From contig NC_091675.1 of the NCBI RefSeq assembly GCF_042453785.1, forward strand, positions 5,158,501 through 5,222,500: a stretch of 64,000 nt of DNA. The letters are read 5' to 3'. Origin of the DNA: Malus domestica (Eukaryota; Streptophyta; Magnoliopsida; Rosales; Rosaceae). The number at the start of each line of letters is the position of its first letter. Positions within the stretch are counted from its first letter, which is position 1. A model generated the notes under the pieces. The model was not told the DNA's origin. It searched no databases and saw only the letters and a list, made by a program, of their open reading frames with translations. Positions 11,090-22,480 of this stretch are shown here, in pieces. The position numbers were made by a program, and so were the translations under genes.

Positions 11090-11465
11090 ATGAATACTTC
11101 GAAAGTAAAGAATTTTATCCTTCCTTTTATTTGTGCTATATGTTTTGTTAGTGTTTTGATTAATTGTAGTAATTCTGGTTTTTTAATATTAAGAGTAACT
11201 GGTAATTTTGCAGGGATCAACTGGAGAAACAAACGAGGATATCAAGGTGCAGACAGTAGATTACCGATCCCCAGCGGGAGAAGACAAAGAAGCGAAGAAG
11301 GAGGGCGATGAAGTGGTTCATGAGATTCGAGACGGCGGAGCAAAGAGTGAGGGCGTTCACCCTTTTGCAGGTGCAGCTGCTGCCGTAGCAAACACCATTC
11401 AATCAGCAAAGGATGCCATCTCAGGCGGTGCCAAAAAATCCAAAGATGATAAGACCGCTGAATAA
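11090..11465 (+). CDS. Small hydrophilic (LEA-like) protein, duplicate copy 2
   Basis: The proposed structure is exon 1 11090-11104 (ATG AAT ACT TCG AAA, donor AAA|GTAAAG) and exon 2 11214-11465 after TTTTGCAG. They join in phase 0 to give 88 aa: MNTSK then GSTGETNED, VDYRSPAGED, a Lys/Glu-rich segment, EVVHEIRDGG, an Ala-rich helix-like segment (AAAAVANTIQSAKDAISGG) and a Lys/Asp-rich end. There is no signal peptide or membrane segment. The high Gly, Lys, Asp and Glu content with an Ala-rich amphipathic end resembles LEA-type or stress-related small plant proteins, but I do not recognise a named family. The second exon is well supported by conservation with copy 1; the 15-bp first exon is inferred from phase and splice consensus. 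Confidence 0.5.
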
Positions 11466-13037
11466 GTGAAAGCAGCTGGTGCATGATGACATGATATTAT
11501 GTAACGTTCGTTTGTTTGTTCAAGTGTATATATATTTGTATTTCTTTGTTTTTGCTTAGTTAGGCATGTTATATGTTCTATATGACATGATAAGACATTG
11601 TGACATATATGGTTTTCTTTTATAGCAAAATTTTGTTAGAAATTATGCATCAAATACTATTGTCCCACCGATGACCGTTTACATCAAATTCAACAATCAA
11701 ATATGTGTCGACACTGAATATTTATAAGTACTCAAGAAAAATTGAGTAAATGGACTTGTTAACTGGTTGTCCTCTCTATATTGCAACGATTTTTTGACGA
11801 ACACCCTACACCTAAAAGTGTATTGGGCATGTCCAACCTGATATTGAACGTTTGGCTAAGTTTCCCAACAATATCAATGCAATATGCGAAATTAATTACG
11901 GCAGTCAAAAGCCGTGACCCCAAACAATTGGAAGTATGCTGATGTTACGAATGGGCAGTCATATGAAATAATACAAGACCAAATTTTTTTGGAAGATTGA
12001 CATGATTATGCAACACAAGTTATTAGGGCGTCTAGCCAAAGAATGCTGCTTCAAATCAATTGCGTCTCTACTGCTCCAGTAAAGATGGCATAAGCGTTTG
12101 CCCAATTCAATTGCTTCACATCCTCACTGATGTTGTGCCCTCCATATTGCCAATTGCCTACCTCCTTTTAATTTAAAATCCATTCCGAGAGTTTGACAAA
12201 ATAATTTACAATTTATAATTGCATGATTGTATTTCTTAAGATAAAACACCACTTTGCTTCACGAATAAGTAGTTAAGTTTGAGAAAATATAAGTGTTAAC
12301 CATTTAGACCGTCTCTTTGAAACTTTAGTGTTAACTCTCTAGTTTAACTCCTTCCACCAGAGTCTGCAGGAGACAAGAGTTTAGGCCACTTTACTAGACC
12401 CTACTTTCACCTTAGTGCCATCTAGTCCATGGTTCTCACATATGCGGTGTTATGCATGTGGTAATTGGTGCGTCTCTTTAAAATCTTTACTCGTTAACAA
12501 GTCGAGTAGTAATTTCTTCCCAAGAGCATCTATAAAAGGTCAAGAAAGATCCAGCCAAGCTATGCCCAACTAATAATGTCCAAAGGACCAAATTATTCCC
12601 AAATTGTCAACGTTTTGTTTGATCGGGTCCCAAATTGTCCCAATTTAAGTTTGTTGTGTATGGATGAATATCTAGTGCAATCAATATGGGCCAGCTATGG
12701 ATCCCTTTGTGCCTTTTCATTTTCTTCACATGAGGAATTCAGGCCAACTTGTTTGAGGTACTCCTATAACCTTATCAGGCTATGGTATCAAACATGTCAG
12801 ATGAATCACAATCAGCAATCTGACAAACACAAACCCTCGGCACTTTCACCATAAAAGTGGCTACAAGAATCTGAATTCATTTGGCTACTTGTGACAACAA
12901 GAATTTTCGGATACCCTACCTAAAATTAGTTACATTTATTTCATCCAATTAACAGCTAATAAGGTGTGGTACTAGAGATTACGAAGAGTTGTGTTGTGCC
13001 AGTTCATCAGGAGAGTACGTATGCCGCCCATCCTTTA
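11466..13037. other. Intergenic, nothing recognised
   Basis: 1.6 kb of AT-rich DNA. Apart from the 3' flank of the small gene, I see no gene, repeat array or element with clear ends. Confidence 0.45.
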
Positions 13038-13221
13038 GGATCCAGATCCTCTTCAGATCTAAGGATCTTGAGCCTAGGATCAATTGATTCGACTCGTTGA
13101 AATTTGATTCAACGGCTACAATTATTATTACTTTTAATGGGACCCCTTGTTTGTAATCATTGAATCAAATTTTAACGGACCGGATCAATTGATCCTTAGA
13201 TCCGGAGAGGATCTAGATTCC
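13038..13221. mobile_element. Mutator-type MITE, 184 bp, 9-bp target duplication (family member C)
   Basis: It begins GGATCCAGATCCTCTTCAG and ends CGGAGAGGATCTAGATTCC, and the ends are imperfect inverted repeats. It is flanked by CATCCTTTA at 13029-13037 and 13222-13230. The core (AACGGCTACAATTATTATTA) matches the family at 8856 and 9530. It lies about 290 bp beyond the stop of the asparaginase gene. Confidence 0.85.
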
Positions 13222-13513
13222 CATCCTTTATTCCTAAATTGTAATTATGTGTTCGTAAACTAGAATAATCTAGAATACATGCTTTGGTCTTTTGAAAAAA
13301 GAAACAGAGATTATGAAAATGCTCTGGCTTTTTATTCAATGATGGTCGAAAAATACATGCCAATTCAACTAAAAATTACACCTAATGAAAGGCATGCATT
13401 TCTGATATTAGCCTACACAAACATCAAAAGCAAAGCCTAGATACAGATCATTTAGTATCTAAGGCCCCAAACAAAGCAAACCCAGAATGATTTTTCACTT
13501 TCAAAGTCCCTCT

Positions 13514-15574
13514 CTACTCCCAAATCCCAACCTCCATGAACCCATCCTCAGTGGCACACCCCCTAAACATCCCCATACAATTAAACCCATAAGCTACTTC
13601 ACCTTTGCTAGACACAGCTATGAGTCCGGCCTTGCCATCATCAAGCCTCTCATTGATCACAAAATCCACTGCATCTTGAAGGCCTAGGCCCTTGTACTCC
13701 ATCACTGCTGCCACCTCACGCGCAAGTGTCCCGCGTATGATTGCCTCGCCCTCACCCGTGCACGAGACCCCACAAAGGTCACACGCGTAGGTACCGGCAC
13801 CAATGAGGGGCGAGTCACCAATTCGGCCGGTCATTTTGTTCATTAGCCCACCGGTGGATGTAGCTGCAGCGCAACGTCCTTGATTATCCACCACCACACA
13901 GCCAACGGTCTCGGGTGCGTAAACGCTAATGGGGAGCCCGTTCATGTGCAACGGACTCTCCACACCTGCGCTGCAGCTCTCCGATCCTAACGGAATTCTG
14001 TAATCAAACTGCACGTGACCAAAATTAATTAATATATGACACAAAACGTACTAAGTACCTAATCCATTAATTAATTACCCACTGATGAAATCAAAATATA
14101 CTTACCAAGATTGTGTTGGCCTCCTTTGCCAATTTGAGCATCCCCACATTTTCCTCTGTGATGAAATACTCATTGTCCACGAGCTCAACGCCCTAAAATA
14201 TCGCACAAAACCCCATTAAGATTCCACACAATAATAATATATACAAACGAGATATTTGTCCAGAAAAATAAATACAAAATAGTAACAAAAAACACATATG
14301 AAATAGTACTATTATTATTATTATTAAATTACCAAATTTCAACATCTGTTAAAATAACATTTAATTAGACGTGTGGCACGATAAACAGTAAGGTGGAATC
14401 TTTGGACTAGATTCAAGCACCTCCTGAAAAAGACAGGAGTTTATACTTTTATTTTTTATGTTTTAGTAAGGATTTATTTACAGAATCCAAAGTGGATTTT
14501 GATTCTTCATTTGGGTATTGAATATTATTATGGACAATGAAAGGGGTGAAAGTGAAAGCATAACAAACCTGTTGTCGGGCGAAGTCTTCGGCGCCGGAGA
14601 AGGCGAGGTAGGAGTGAGGTGATTTGTCCATGACGAGGCGGGCGAGTGAAACGGGATTCTTAACCGTGGTTAATCCCGAAACGGCGCCGCATCGTCTTTT
14701 GGGTCCATCCATGATGCTGGCTTCCATCTCAACCGTCCCTTTGGCAGTGAGAGCTGATCCACGGCCAGAGTTGAAGAAAGGATCGGTTTCCAATTCCCTA
14801 ACCTATTTTTAGACAACATAACAAATCACAAACATTAATAATAAAACCAATATTTTGTAAACATAAAAATAAAAAATAAAAAATGTTTTGAGGAGTTTAA
14901 ACTAGTAAGAAGATTCCAGCATGCATGATGCAGCGCCAGCTTAGGTTAAAAAACAAAGGAGAGGTCCAAAATACGCCATGCAAATAAAAACATGGACTAA
15001 AAACTCGGAAATCAGAACAGGAAAGTTTTCAATGTGTTTGCAAAATCATTAAGGTTTGTTTGGTCATGGAAAAACACAGGAACCAAACATAGATATGGGA
15101 TTAAATCACCAGTGAAAGATTAAAGTACCATTTTAATATGAAAAATGATAAATCAAAGGGATTAAAATCGATAATAACAACAATACGAAATAAAATGCAG
15201 ATGCAAATTAGGTCAATTACGTTCAAGTTTGATCTCATATTCATAGAATAGGATAGTTCAGAATATCGTCTTGTGATCTGACGAAAGAAAAATGTTAGTT
15301 AGATCATCTTTTTAGACTATGTTTTGTAGATCACATCCATTGAACTCGTAACGAAAACATGAATAACATTTTGTAGGGGTTGGAAATGCAGAGGGGGAGG
15401 AAGGAGACGTACGACAAGCTCGACCACATCAATGGCGGCTAGATCGGAGCGGAGAGCAGAGATGCCGAGATTGAGGCAGCGGGTGAGGAGTTGTTTGGCC
15501 TGCTCTTGACGCTCCATGGGGAGGTTCGGGTCGACACCCGCGCCGCCGTGAACTGCAATTGCCCAACCACCCAT
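13514..15574 (-). CDS. ASPGA1: Isoaspartyl peptidase / L-asparaginase (Ntn-hydrolase, plant type)
   Basis: Four exons on the minus strand: 15574-15413, 14802-14569, 14192-14106 and 14008-13514, all in phase 0, give 325 aa, the usual length. The enzyme hydrolyses L-asparagine and isoaspartyl dipeptides. It is a cytosolic Ntn hydrolase made as one chain that cleaves itself before a catalytic Thr. Family signatures seen: N-terminal [37 protein letters not shown], the self-cleavage site ETVGCVVVD with Thr near residue 195, the TSTGGL segment with [12 protein letters not shown], and [10 protein letters not shown]. The match to Arabidopsis ASPGA1 (At5g08100 type) is close end to end. Introns are 610, 376 and 97 bp. 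The leader carries a GA-repeat (on the minus strand) just before the ATG. No defect is seen. Confidence 0.95.
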
Positions 15575-15580
15575 ATTTCT

Positions 15581-15602
15581 GCCTCTCTCTCTCTCTCTCT
15601 CT
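15581..15602. repeat. (CT)n microsatellite in asparaginase 5' leader
   Basis: CT repeat of about 10 units, starting 7 bp before the start codon of the asparaginase gene (read as GA on the minus strand). Such tracts are common in plant 5' UTRs and are likely to vary in length between individuals. Confidence 0.8.
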
Positions 15603-15789
15603 GTGCCTCTCTGGACTTGCTTTGGTGTGACCCTAGATCTCTTTCTCTTTTGCTTTCTTTGTGTTGTGGCTATGAAATGCCAGGGTTGGGGGGATTTTAT
15701 AGGCGTGGCGGATTCCAAATGCCCCTTGAGTCGGATCTTAAAATTTTAATTTAATTGGGTCGTGCTGATTCCAAGGTTCGGCCCATATA

Positions 15790-15945
15790 AAAAAAAACTA
15801 ATAAAAATTATTTTAAAATTTTAAGTTTAAACGATAAGGATAAAATAAGGAACAAAATAAATAGTAACAAGATTGATTTTTTAATGTAAAAATATGATTT
15901 TTCGTTAAAATGAACAGTACCGAAAGTTTTTCGTTAAAATTTCAT
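15790..15945. mobile_element. MITE copy with CGTTAAAATGAACAGTACC end
   Basis: The stretch contains GATTTTTCGTTAAAATGAACAGTACC, AAAATAAGGAACAAAATAAATAG and TAGTAACAAG. In reverse complement it matches the region 18700-18862. Repetition in opposite orientation within the window supports a mobile element; ends and target duplication were not resolved. Confidence 0.45.
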
Positions 15946-16097
15946 ATATAAAACTGGGTCGGAGATATTAAATTTATATTCACTATTTTCGTTTAATTTT
16001 ATTTATATTTCTTGATTAAAAATTAGGATTCCTCTGCATGGCATTTGTTTTTGTGCCCCACTTGTTACGGGAGGTTATTCTGGTCCCAGCCGTGTCC

Positions 16098-16308
16098 AAC
16101 AGGGAGTATATTCCCTACCCTCCCATTTCTCGTGATCTCTTGTTTGTGTGGTCACGGTTAAGGCACGTCAACATTTTATATTACTATTTATTTTTGTCTT
16201 ATTATCTCTATAAAAAAATAATATAAAATGTTGATATGGCTTAACCATGACCACACAAAACAGGATGACACATGAAGTGGGAGGGAGAATTTGCCTTGGG
16301 AACGAGGG
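16098..16308. mobile_element. Foldback MITE (pair with 22288-22480)
   Basis: Nearly the whole element is one inverted repeat: GTGTGGTCACGGTTAAGGCA on the left returns as GGCTTAACCATGACCACAC on the right, around a core with TTTTGTCTTATTATCTCTAT. The same arrangement and core occur at 22288-22480. Outer arms are CCCTCCCATTTC and AGTGGGAGGGAG. No coding capacity. Confidence 0.6.
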
Positions 16309-17345
16309 GACGCACGAAACTCCAAAATGGCATCGTTTCGTATTTAAGTTTTAGGAATGTGTTATCTACACACTTCATTTTAATCTCACACATCTTTTGA
16401 TAATTTATATCTATTGATTTTCTTCAATTCATCTGATCCGATGGTCGAAAATTAAAAAAATGTGTGAGAAGTAAAATAGGATGTGTGGATATCACACCCC
16501 AAGTTTTAATAACCCCTGATTTTTAGGGTCTTGCTTATTTTTTTGGGTTGTCTTTTCCCTTAATCACTTAGTTTAACCCACTTAATTTCTTAGCTGCCCC
16601 CAACCTATCTTTTTGTTTTTATGTAAATGCCCTAAATTGATTCGTTCTTGCCACTACTGTCATGAATTTTGCGCATGCAACGGTAGGCTGGTGAAATCGA
16701 GCAAGGAAGGTGATTTTTGGAATTTTGGGAACCAATTTAAGTTTACCATTGACTGCACGTATTTCAAATCTACTTGATTGGGAAGCATGTTAAATGAAAT
16801 GAGTTATGAGGGTTTTTCCCAAGAAAAAGAAAGCATGTCTATCTTTGAGGGGAAATACTTGAATGTATAGTTATCATGATTCATGACGTTTATGTTAATA
16901 ATAAAATGATTTGGCTAATTACAATTTTCACCTTTAAAGTTTGGAGTAATTTTTTAAAATGAGACGTGAGATTTCAATTTTCTCATATTGTCTCTTAAGG
17001 TTTTAAAATGATATCAATTTACAATTTAGGAATATATGAACGTCTAAATATTCATTAAGTATGATTTTTTAAAGATAATATGATGCAAATGTGACTTACA
17101 TGTGAGTATCATAGCGATACATATTTCATGCTTAAAATGTCTTCAATTTAATGAAGACTCAAAATAATTCATTAGATAAATAATGTGAACTAATACAATT
17201 TTAAAACCTTATGACAATGCGAGAAATGTAAAACCTCCTGATGGATTTTAAAATCACTCCAAAAATGGAGATGTGAAAAGTAGTTAACCCTAGAATGATA
17301 TATAAGTTTCTTTATACGTAGTGTTGTATTAAGAGCACTGTACGT
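16309..17345. other. Intergenic, nothing recognised
   Basis: AT-rich DNA with no supported gene. A short near-repeat of GTGTGNNNANCACAC-like words occurs around 16360-16500 and may be an eroded MITE. Confidence 0.4.
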
Positions 17346-17353
17346 AATAATGA

Positions 17354-17355
<2 letters not shown>

Positions 17356-17386
<31 letters not shown>
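17356..17386. repeat. (AT)n microsatellite
   Basis: An uninterrupted TA repeat of about 15 units, likely length-polymorphic. Confidence 0.85.
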
Positions 17387-17387
<1 letters not shown>

Positions 17388-17791
17388 CAAGTAATACTAA
17401 GGAAATTAAAATTTTAAACTAAATTGCAAATCAAACGATGTGGCATCAATAGAAATTAAGCATGTTAATGAACACTTAAATAATAATCTAATCATCAATG
17501 TCCACATCATTTGGTTTACAAAATTTAGTTTAGAAATATGGTCACTCTAACATTACTTATATTTCATGGTTTGTGAATTCCAATCTCATCAAACTTTCAC
17601 CAATCCACTCGCGCAATCTATTTTGAAACAATTTATGATTATGAGAGGTGTTATTCACACATTTTTTTTTTATCTTCCAAACATTCTTTCTTAATTTTGT
17701 TCATTTTTTCTTGAGTTCATTCGTCGGACACCAAAAAATTTTAAGTGTATAAAAAATTTATAGCACCACTGATAATTATACCAACATGATC

Positions 17792-17995
17792 CTCTCCAGA
17801 TCCTTTTGTGGGGATCTAGAGAATCCGTTCATTGTATATCATACGATTAATTTTTGTTAATAATATTTTTGTTTAATTTTAAATAAAAACATTTAAAATA
17901 ATTTTTTACCGTATAATGTACGATAAATAAATAAAATTGATAGATTCCTGAAATTCTCACAAAGAGAATCTCACGAGAATCCGGATTAATAATTA
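17792..17995. mobile_element. Possible MITE relic with GATCC-containing ends
   Basis: The left end (GATCCTCTCCAGATCC) and right end (GAGAATCTCACGAGAATCCGGA) are weakly inverted, and the interior has mirrored words (CATTGTATATCATACG / CGTATAATGTACGA). This resembles the Mutator-type MITE family upstream but is eroded. Nearby 21940-22160 has a similar layout (GTTCATTATATATTATG / CATGATATATGATAAACGAA). Confidence 0.4.
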
Positions 17996-18699
17996 TAACC
18001 TCGCAGGGCAGTCTAGTCACGAACAACTCGGTCAAGTAAATACTAGTTTAGGGTAAAATATATTTTCGCTTTGGAACTCGTGCAAATGGACACAAATAAC
18101 TCTTCCCAATTTCGTAACCACATTGAACGTGAGCTAATAGTTAAGTAGAAAATTCCTCGTTATCATAACTATTTTGTTTCTTTTCTCCTTGATTTTTCTT
18201 CGTTTGTGGTCGTGACTCGTGAGTGCATCTCCAATAAAATATTAGTTAAATTTTTGTATTATATAATCTAAATAATTTAAATGTTAATTTAGCTAGCCTT
18301 GTTTCTAATAATGCTAGATATTTCAGGTTAAGTTAAAATATTTGATATTGTTTTTTCTAAATTTAACGTCTTCTCTCCTTTAGCTCAATTTTGTTAGTTA
18401 ATATTTACAAAGTTAAAATGTCTAGCCATTTAGCTAGCTTAAAGATTCTTATCAGAATCTGCCAAATGCGTTGTATTTCATTCCATTTCAGTGGGACGAC
18501 CAATAACCAATAGCGAAAACTAAAAAAATATCTATGGTCTCTCCGGCCAAGTTGGTCCATTATTTTATATATATTTATATACTTTTGAATTTTGATTTTT
18601 AAATTAATTTATAATTGGAAAACAGAATCTGTAATTTTTATATTGATGGCAGAACAGAGTTTTCAATTTCTTTCATTAAATTATTGTTTCAAATATTTT

Positions 18700-18862
18700 A
18701 GAGAGTTTTAACGAAAAACCCACGGTACTGTTCACTTTAACGAAAAATCATATTTTTACACTAAAAAGTCAAACTTGGTACTATTCACTTTACTCTTTAT
18801 TTTGTCCTTATTATTAAAACTCAATGTTTTCAAGCATTTTTCATTAGTTTTCCTAATATTTT
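18700..18862. mobile_element. MITE copy, inverted relative to 15790-15945
   Basis: Contains GGTACTGTTCACTTTAACG, AAAAATCATATTTTTACAC and TTTATTTTGTCCTTATTATT, which are reverse complements of words at 15790-15945. Identification is by repetition inside the window. Confidence 0.45.
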
Positions 18863-20090
18863 ACAGTTCCATGTATAAATTTATAGTTTGGAAACAGAAT
18901 CTGTAATTTTTACTGCCTTGCCTTCGTGCTTTAACATGAATTGATTATGAAAGTGATGTTAAACTTGCATGCTACAGCTAATACCCTATTAATCTCCATT
19001 CTGAAACATAATTAACAATTAAATGAGAAACTGTTGAAAGGATTAATCATCTCTGATGAAAGCTATAGAAATGAAACTGTGTTCAATTCACTTTCTTTAA
19101 ACATTCTAATTTCATGCGACTTATAAATTTCTGGCTGATTTCATGTGACTTTCTTTCTACACGTTTCCATAGAGGCCGAGTAGGTGTGGCCGGCCTGGCG
19201 GCGGAGACCTAATTATGAATTCAAAGGTGAGATGGGTCCCAACGGTGCAGGATTATTTCTGAATTTCGTTAAAGTATATATCCCCACATGAGCGTTATCA
19301 CTTTAATTAGCACAGGATAATGACATGATAAGACTGTTTGGTTAAATGGTCTTGCTTAGGCTGATGACAATGTATTAAGGATGAAGCTCTCAGACACACG
19401 GAACGCTCATTCAAACCTACGAATATGTTTTTTCTTAAATGATGCATATATACAACATTGATTTCCCTGCGTACGTATATTAGGGCATACTATGCATCTA
19501 TAAAAAGATTATTTGGTACAATTTTCGCATAGAGCAATTGTCTCACAGTAAAATGAAATTTACAGACCTCACTGAAGAGCCGGACGTACTCGATAAATTA
19601 TCCTCTCTGCATATACAAACACACCTAGAGTGCTCTGAAATTTTTATTTCTTACTATAGGACTAAACAAATACTGATTGATGGAAAATGCATTAACTCCC
19701 AAAGTTGGGGACGAGACTTCACGGAAGCAACACATTTTAGTGGTCATATACATTGTACCCACTAACAGTTTGTCTTATGTACATTTTGGTGGGGACATGA
19801 ACAAATTCACTTGTTCTGCCCAAAGACTTTTACAATGTTAATTATATATAATACCTAACATTACGCACGTAAGCCAATGTGTAAGTGGAGAGGCTTATCT
19901 TTGATTTATAATTAAACTCAGCACTTAAAGCTAATTATACAATGTCACATGACCATATTCAAAATTCATACATCCAAATTATCAAAACTTCAAAATCAAA
20001 TACTTTTAAAAATACCCAAAAATAAACCAAAAACTAAAAATCTCAACCGTCCTCATAAAAGAAAAAAAAAACTCATAAATCTAGGGAACA
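18863..20090. other. Intergenic, nothing recognised
   Basis: No supported gene. Short open frames here show no family resemblance. Confidence 0.4.
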
Positions 20091-20250
20091 ACACAAAAAA
20101 GAAGAAGAGGAGAGAGAGAGAGAAGTATGAAGAAGAAGTAGGAGCGAGAAGGACCAAGAAGAAGGAGGAGGAGAGAAAGAAAGAGGGGTTGGAAGAAGGA
20201 GAGAAGTGTCGAAGACAGAAGAGGAGAGAGAAGGAGAGATCCATCTTTAA
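20091..20250 (+). repeat. 160-bp polypurine tract (GAA/GGA-rich)
   Basis: Almost pure A and G on the + strand, built from AAGAAG, GGAGGA and (GA)n words. It creates open frames on both strands with low-complexity translations, which I do not treat as genes. Such tracts can form triplex DNA and are often unstable. Confidence 0.75.
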
Positions 20251-20984
20251 AAAAATAGGGGAGTAAAATTGTAAATGCAAAGACAATAAAAAATAATAAT
20301 GACATTACCTATCACATAAATAAATTGCCCTTTTTATATGAAATAAACCAAAATCTTTGTCTCTCTTTATGCTCTTATAATTTGGCTCTATGTGTAGTTT
20401 TTCCTTAATTACTTCAAATAATTATTTTCTAAAATTATATTTATCTTGCCAAGTCATTACTAACAATTCCTTTAACAAATTTTTAACGGATGTATGACAT
20501 TGCAATTAATTACAATTTTGTTTATGACAATGCAAAATTTTTAAAATGATATATAAAGTTGCAATTGCATGCAAATTTAATTAATAATGCAAACTGTAAT
20601 TTAGTTTTTCTTCTTTTCAAATGTGTGGGTGTAGTCTGGCCAGATCATATGCTGTGCTGTGTAGGTTGAGAAAATAACATTTTCCTTCATCAAGTGTCAT
20701 CTGACCCGGTTGAATACTGTAATACCACATCTATGATTTATTTTCTTGGCCTCGCTTTCCATTAGGTGGGGGAAAAGCCTGGAAAATTAGAGCCTCATTT
20801 TAACAGTAAGGTTCCTTTTGTACCTTGTTAGCTAGAAATTGCTACATGCCTATGGAACACGTAAACATCCACTAACCTTGTGGCTTATATATTTGCTGCG
20901 TCCCACCACCCAAAATGCATTTGCTTTAAAGTGCTTCACCAAGGTAGGGGCATACAACTTTATTTTAGGTATTTTTCTTCACTT

Positions 20985-21151
20985 GTAATTAAGATTGATA
21001 TTTTTTTTATACTTATAAGTAAGATGTCATAAATTTAACTTTTATGAATTATCGAGTTTGAAATCAAATTATTTGTGACGCACTGTGAGGTTTAGCCCAA
21101 CTCCATTCTACAATATCGTTGTACAAAAAAAAAAAAAAAAAAAAAAAAAAA
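20985..21151 (+). mobile_element. SINE relic with a 29-base A-tail
   Basis: The sequence runs ACTTATAAGTAAGATG ... GTGAGGTTTAGCCC ... AATATCGTTGTAC followed by an A-run at 21123-21151. The order of words and the terminal A-tail match the SINE family at 5308 and 62201, here on the + strand. The 5' part with box A is poorly preserved. Confidence 0.45.
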
Positions 21152-22287
21152 CTAGTGCTGATCAGATTTCCTCTTAAATTTCAGCCTACTTATCACTAAA
21201 TTATAGAGCAGTCGAAATCTACATGTTATGTATTTTCCACAACGAACGTTTCACGTCAGCGATTGCTATCTACTACTTATCACCATAAGGTCATTGCGAT
21301 TTTTTTGAAAATGACGGTCATATTTGGATGTGGGTTTGGACCTTGTGCTAGCTAGCTAGGCACAAAACACACCACGCAACACAAAGAAAAAGTTAAACTC
21401 ATCGTACTTGTCACTATTCATGTATAAAGGATGAGGGTTAATGTTACTAACTTTTGGAAAAAGATTTTGGTATTGACATCATGTAATAGTACATAGTCGT
21501 ATGAGATGTACGTACACTGGGTTAATTAATTAGTATAAAATTATAAATATAAACACACATAAATTAAATATGGGTTGTATGCATGCTTGTTTTGAACACA
21601 ATTGATGTTAACATTTACGGAATGATCAATATAAGTTTAAAATCTATATCAAACACTTACATGAGACTAATTCTCGCGTTCTCTACTAATTCATGAAAAA
21701 AGTAATTTGTGTGTATAGCACTTTTACTATCAACGTCAAGAAGCTAAGCTGATAACTAGAGCAAGTTGTAAACTTGGTAATGGAGGACTATGCAGATCAC
21801 ATGTTCAAAGACCTTTGAGGTTGTCGTGCATTCGAGCCAAGCATGCAAAGCTGCATGCTGAGGCGGCAATAAATGCGTTGTAAATTGGTAAACGTCACGT
21901 CGTTCATGGCCACTAGAGCCATGGAATCCTGGAAGATGATTCCTTTACTCCGGACAAGTATCCTATCTGGATCTTCTTTGTGGGAGATCTGGAAGATCAA
22001 TTAATCGTGTTCGTTCATTATATATTATGTGGTCAGTTTTTATCATGTATTATTTATATTTAATTTTAAAATTTAAATTTAAAATAATTTCTAGCCTCAT
22101 GATATATGATAAACGAACACGATTGATTGATTATCCGAATTCCTAAAAAATGATCCAGAGACAATCCTATTCCATTTCCTCCAATCGCTTTCTGGACCCA
22201 ATTGCTGAGTTGGCCATGGCTACCACTGTCTATCTGATGGCTCCACAGTGCTAGTATGTTGTGTTGTTTTTTTCGCGCCCAAAAGAT
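21152..22287. other. Intergenic with eroded MITE at about 21920-22160
   Basis: The part 21940-22160 has mirrored segments around an AT core (AATCGTGTTCGTTCATTATA and its inverse ATAAACGAACACGATTG), so it is a foldback relic. No gene is supported. Confidence 0.45.
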
Positions 22288-22480
22288 AGACAAGAATTGT
22301 CTGCCCTCCCACTTCTGGTGCCCTCCTATTTGTTTGGTCACGATTAAATCACGTCAACATTTTATATTACTATTTATTTTTGTCTTATTATCTCTATAAA
22401 AAAAATAATATAAAATATTAAAATGATTTAATCGTAACCACACAAAACATAAGGTCACGGGAGAGTAGACAATCCTTGTC
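22288..22480. mobile_element. Foldback MITE (pair with 16098-16308)
   Basis: The inverted ends are GACAAGAATTGTCTGCC and GTAGACAATCCTTGTC; the inner arms GGTCACGATTAAATCACG and ATTTAATCGTAACCACAC enclose the same core as the copy at 16098-16308. The two copies differ at many positions, so they are not a recent burst. Confidence 0.65.

Noticed and set aside
19949..20305. Overlapping open frames on both strands
   Set aside because: They arise from the polypurine tract; translations are low-complexity Lys/Glu/Arg or Ser/Leu/Phe.
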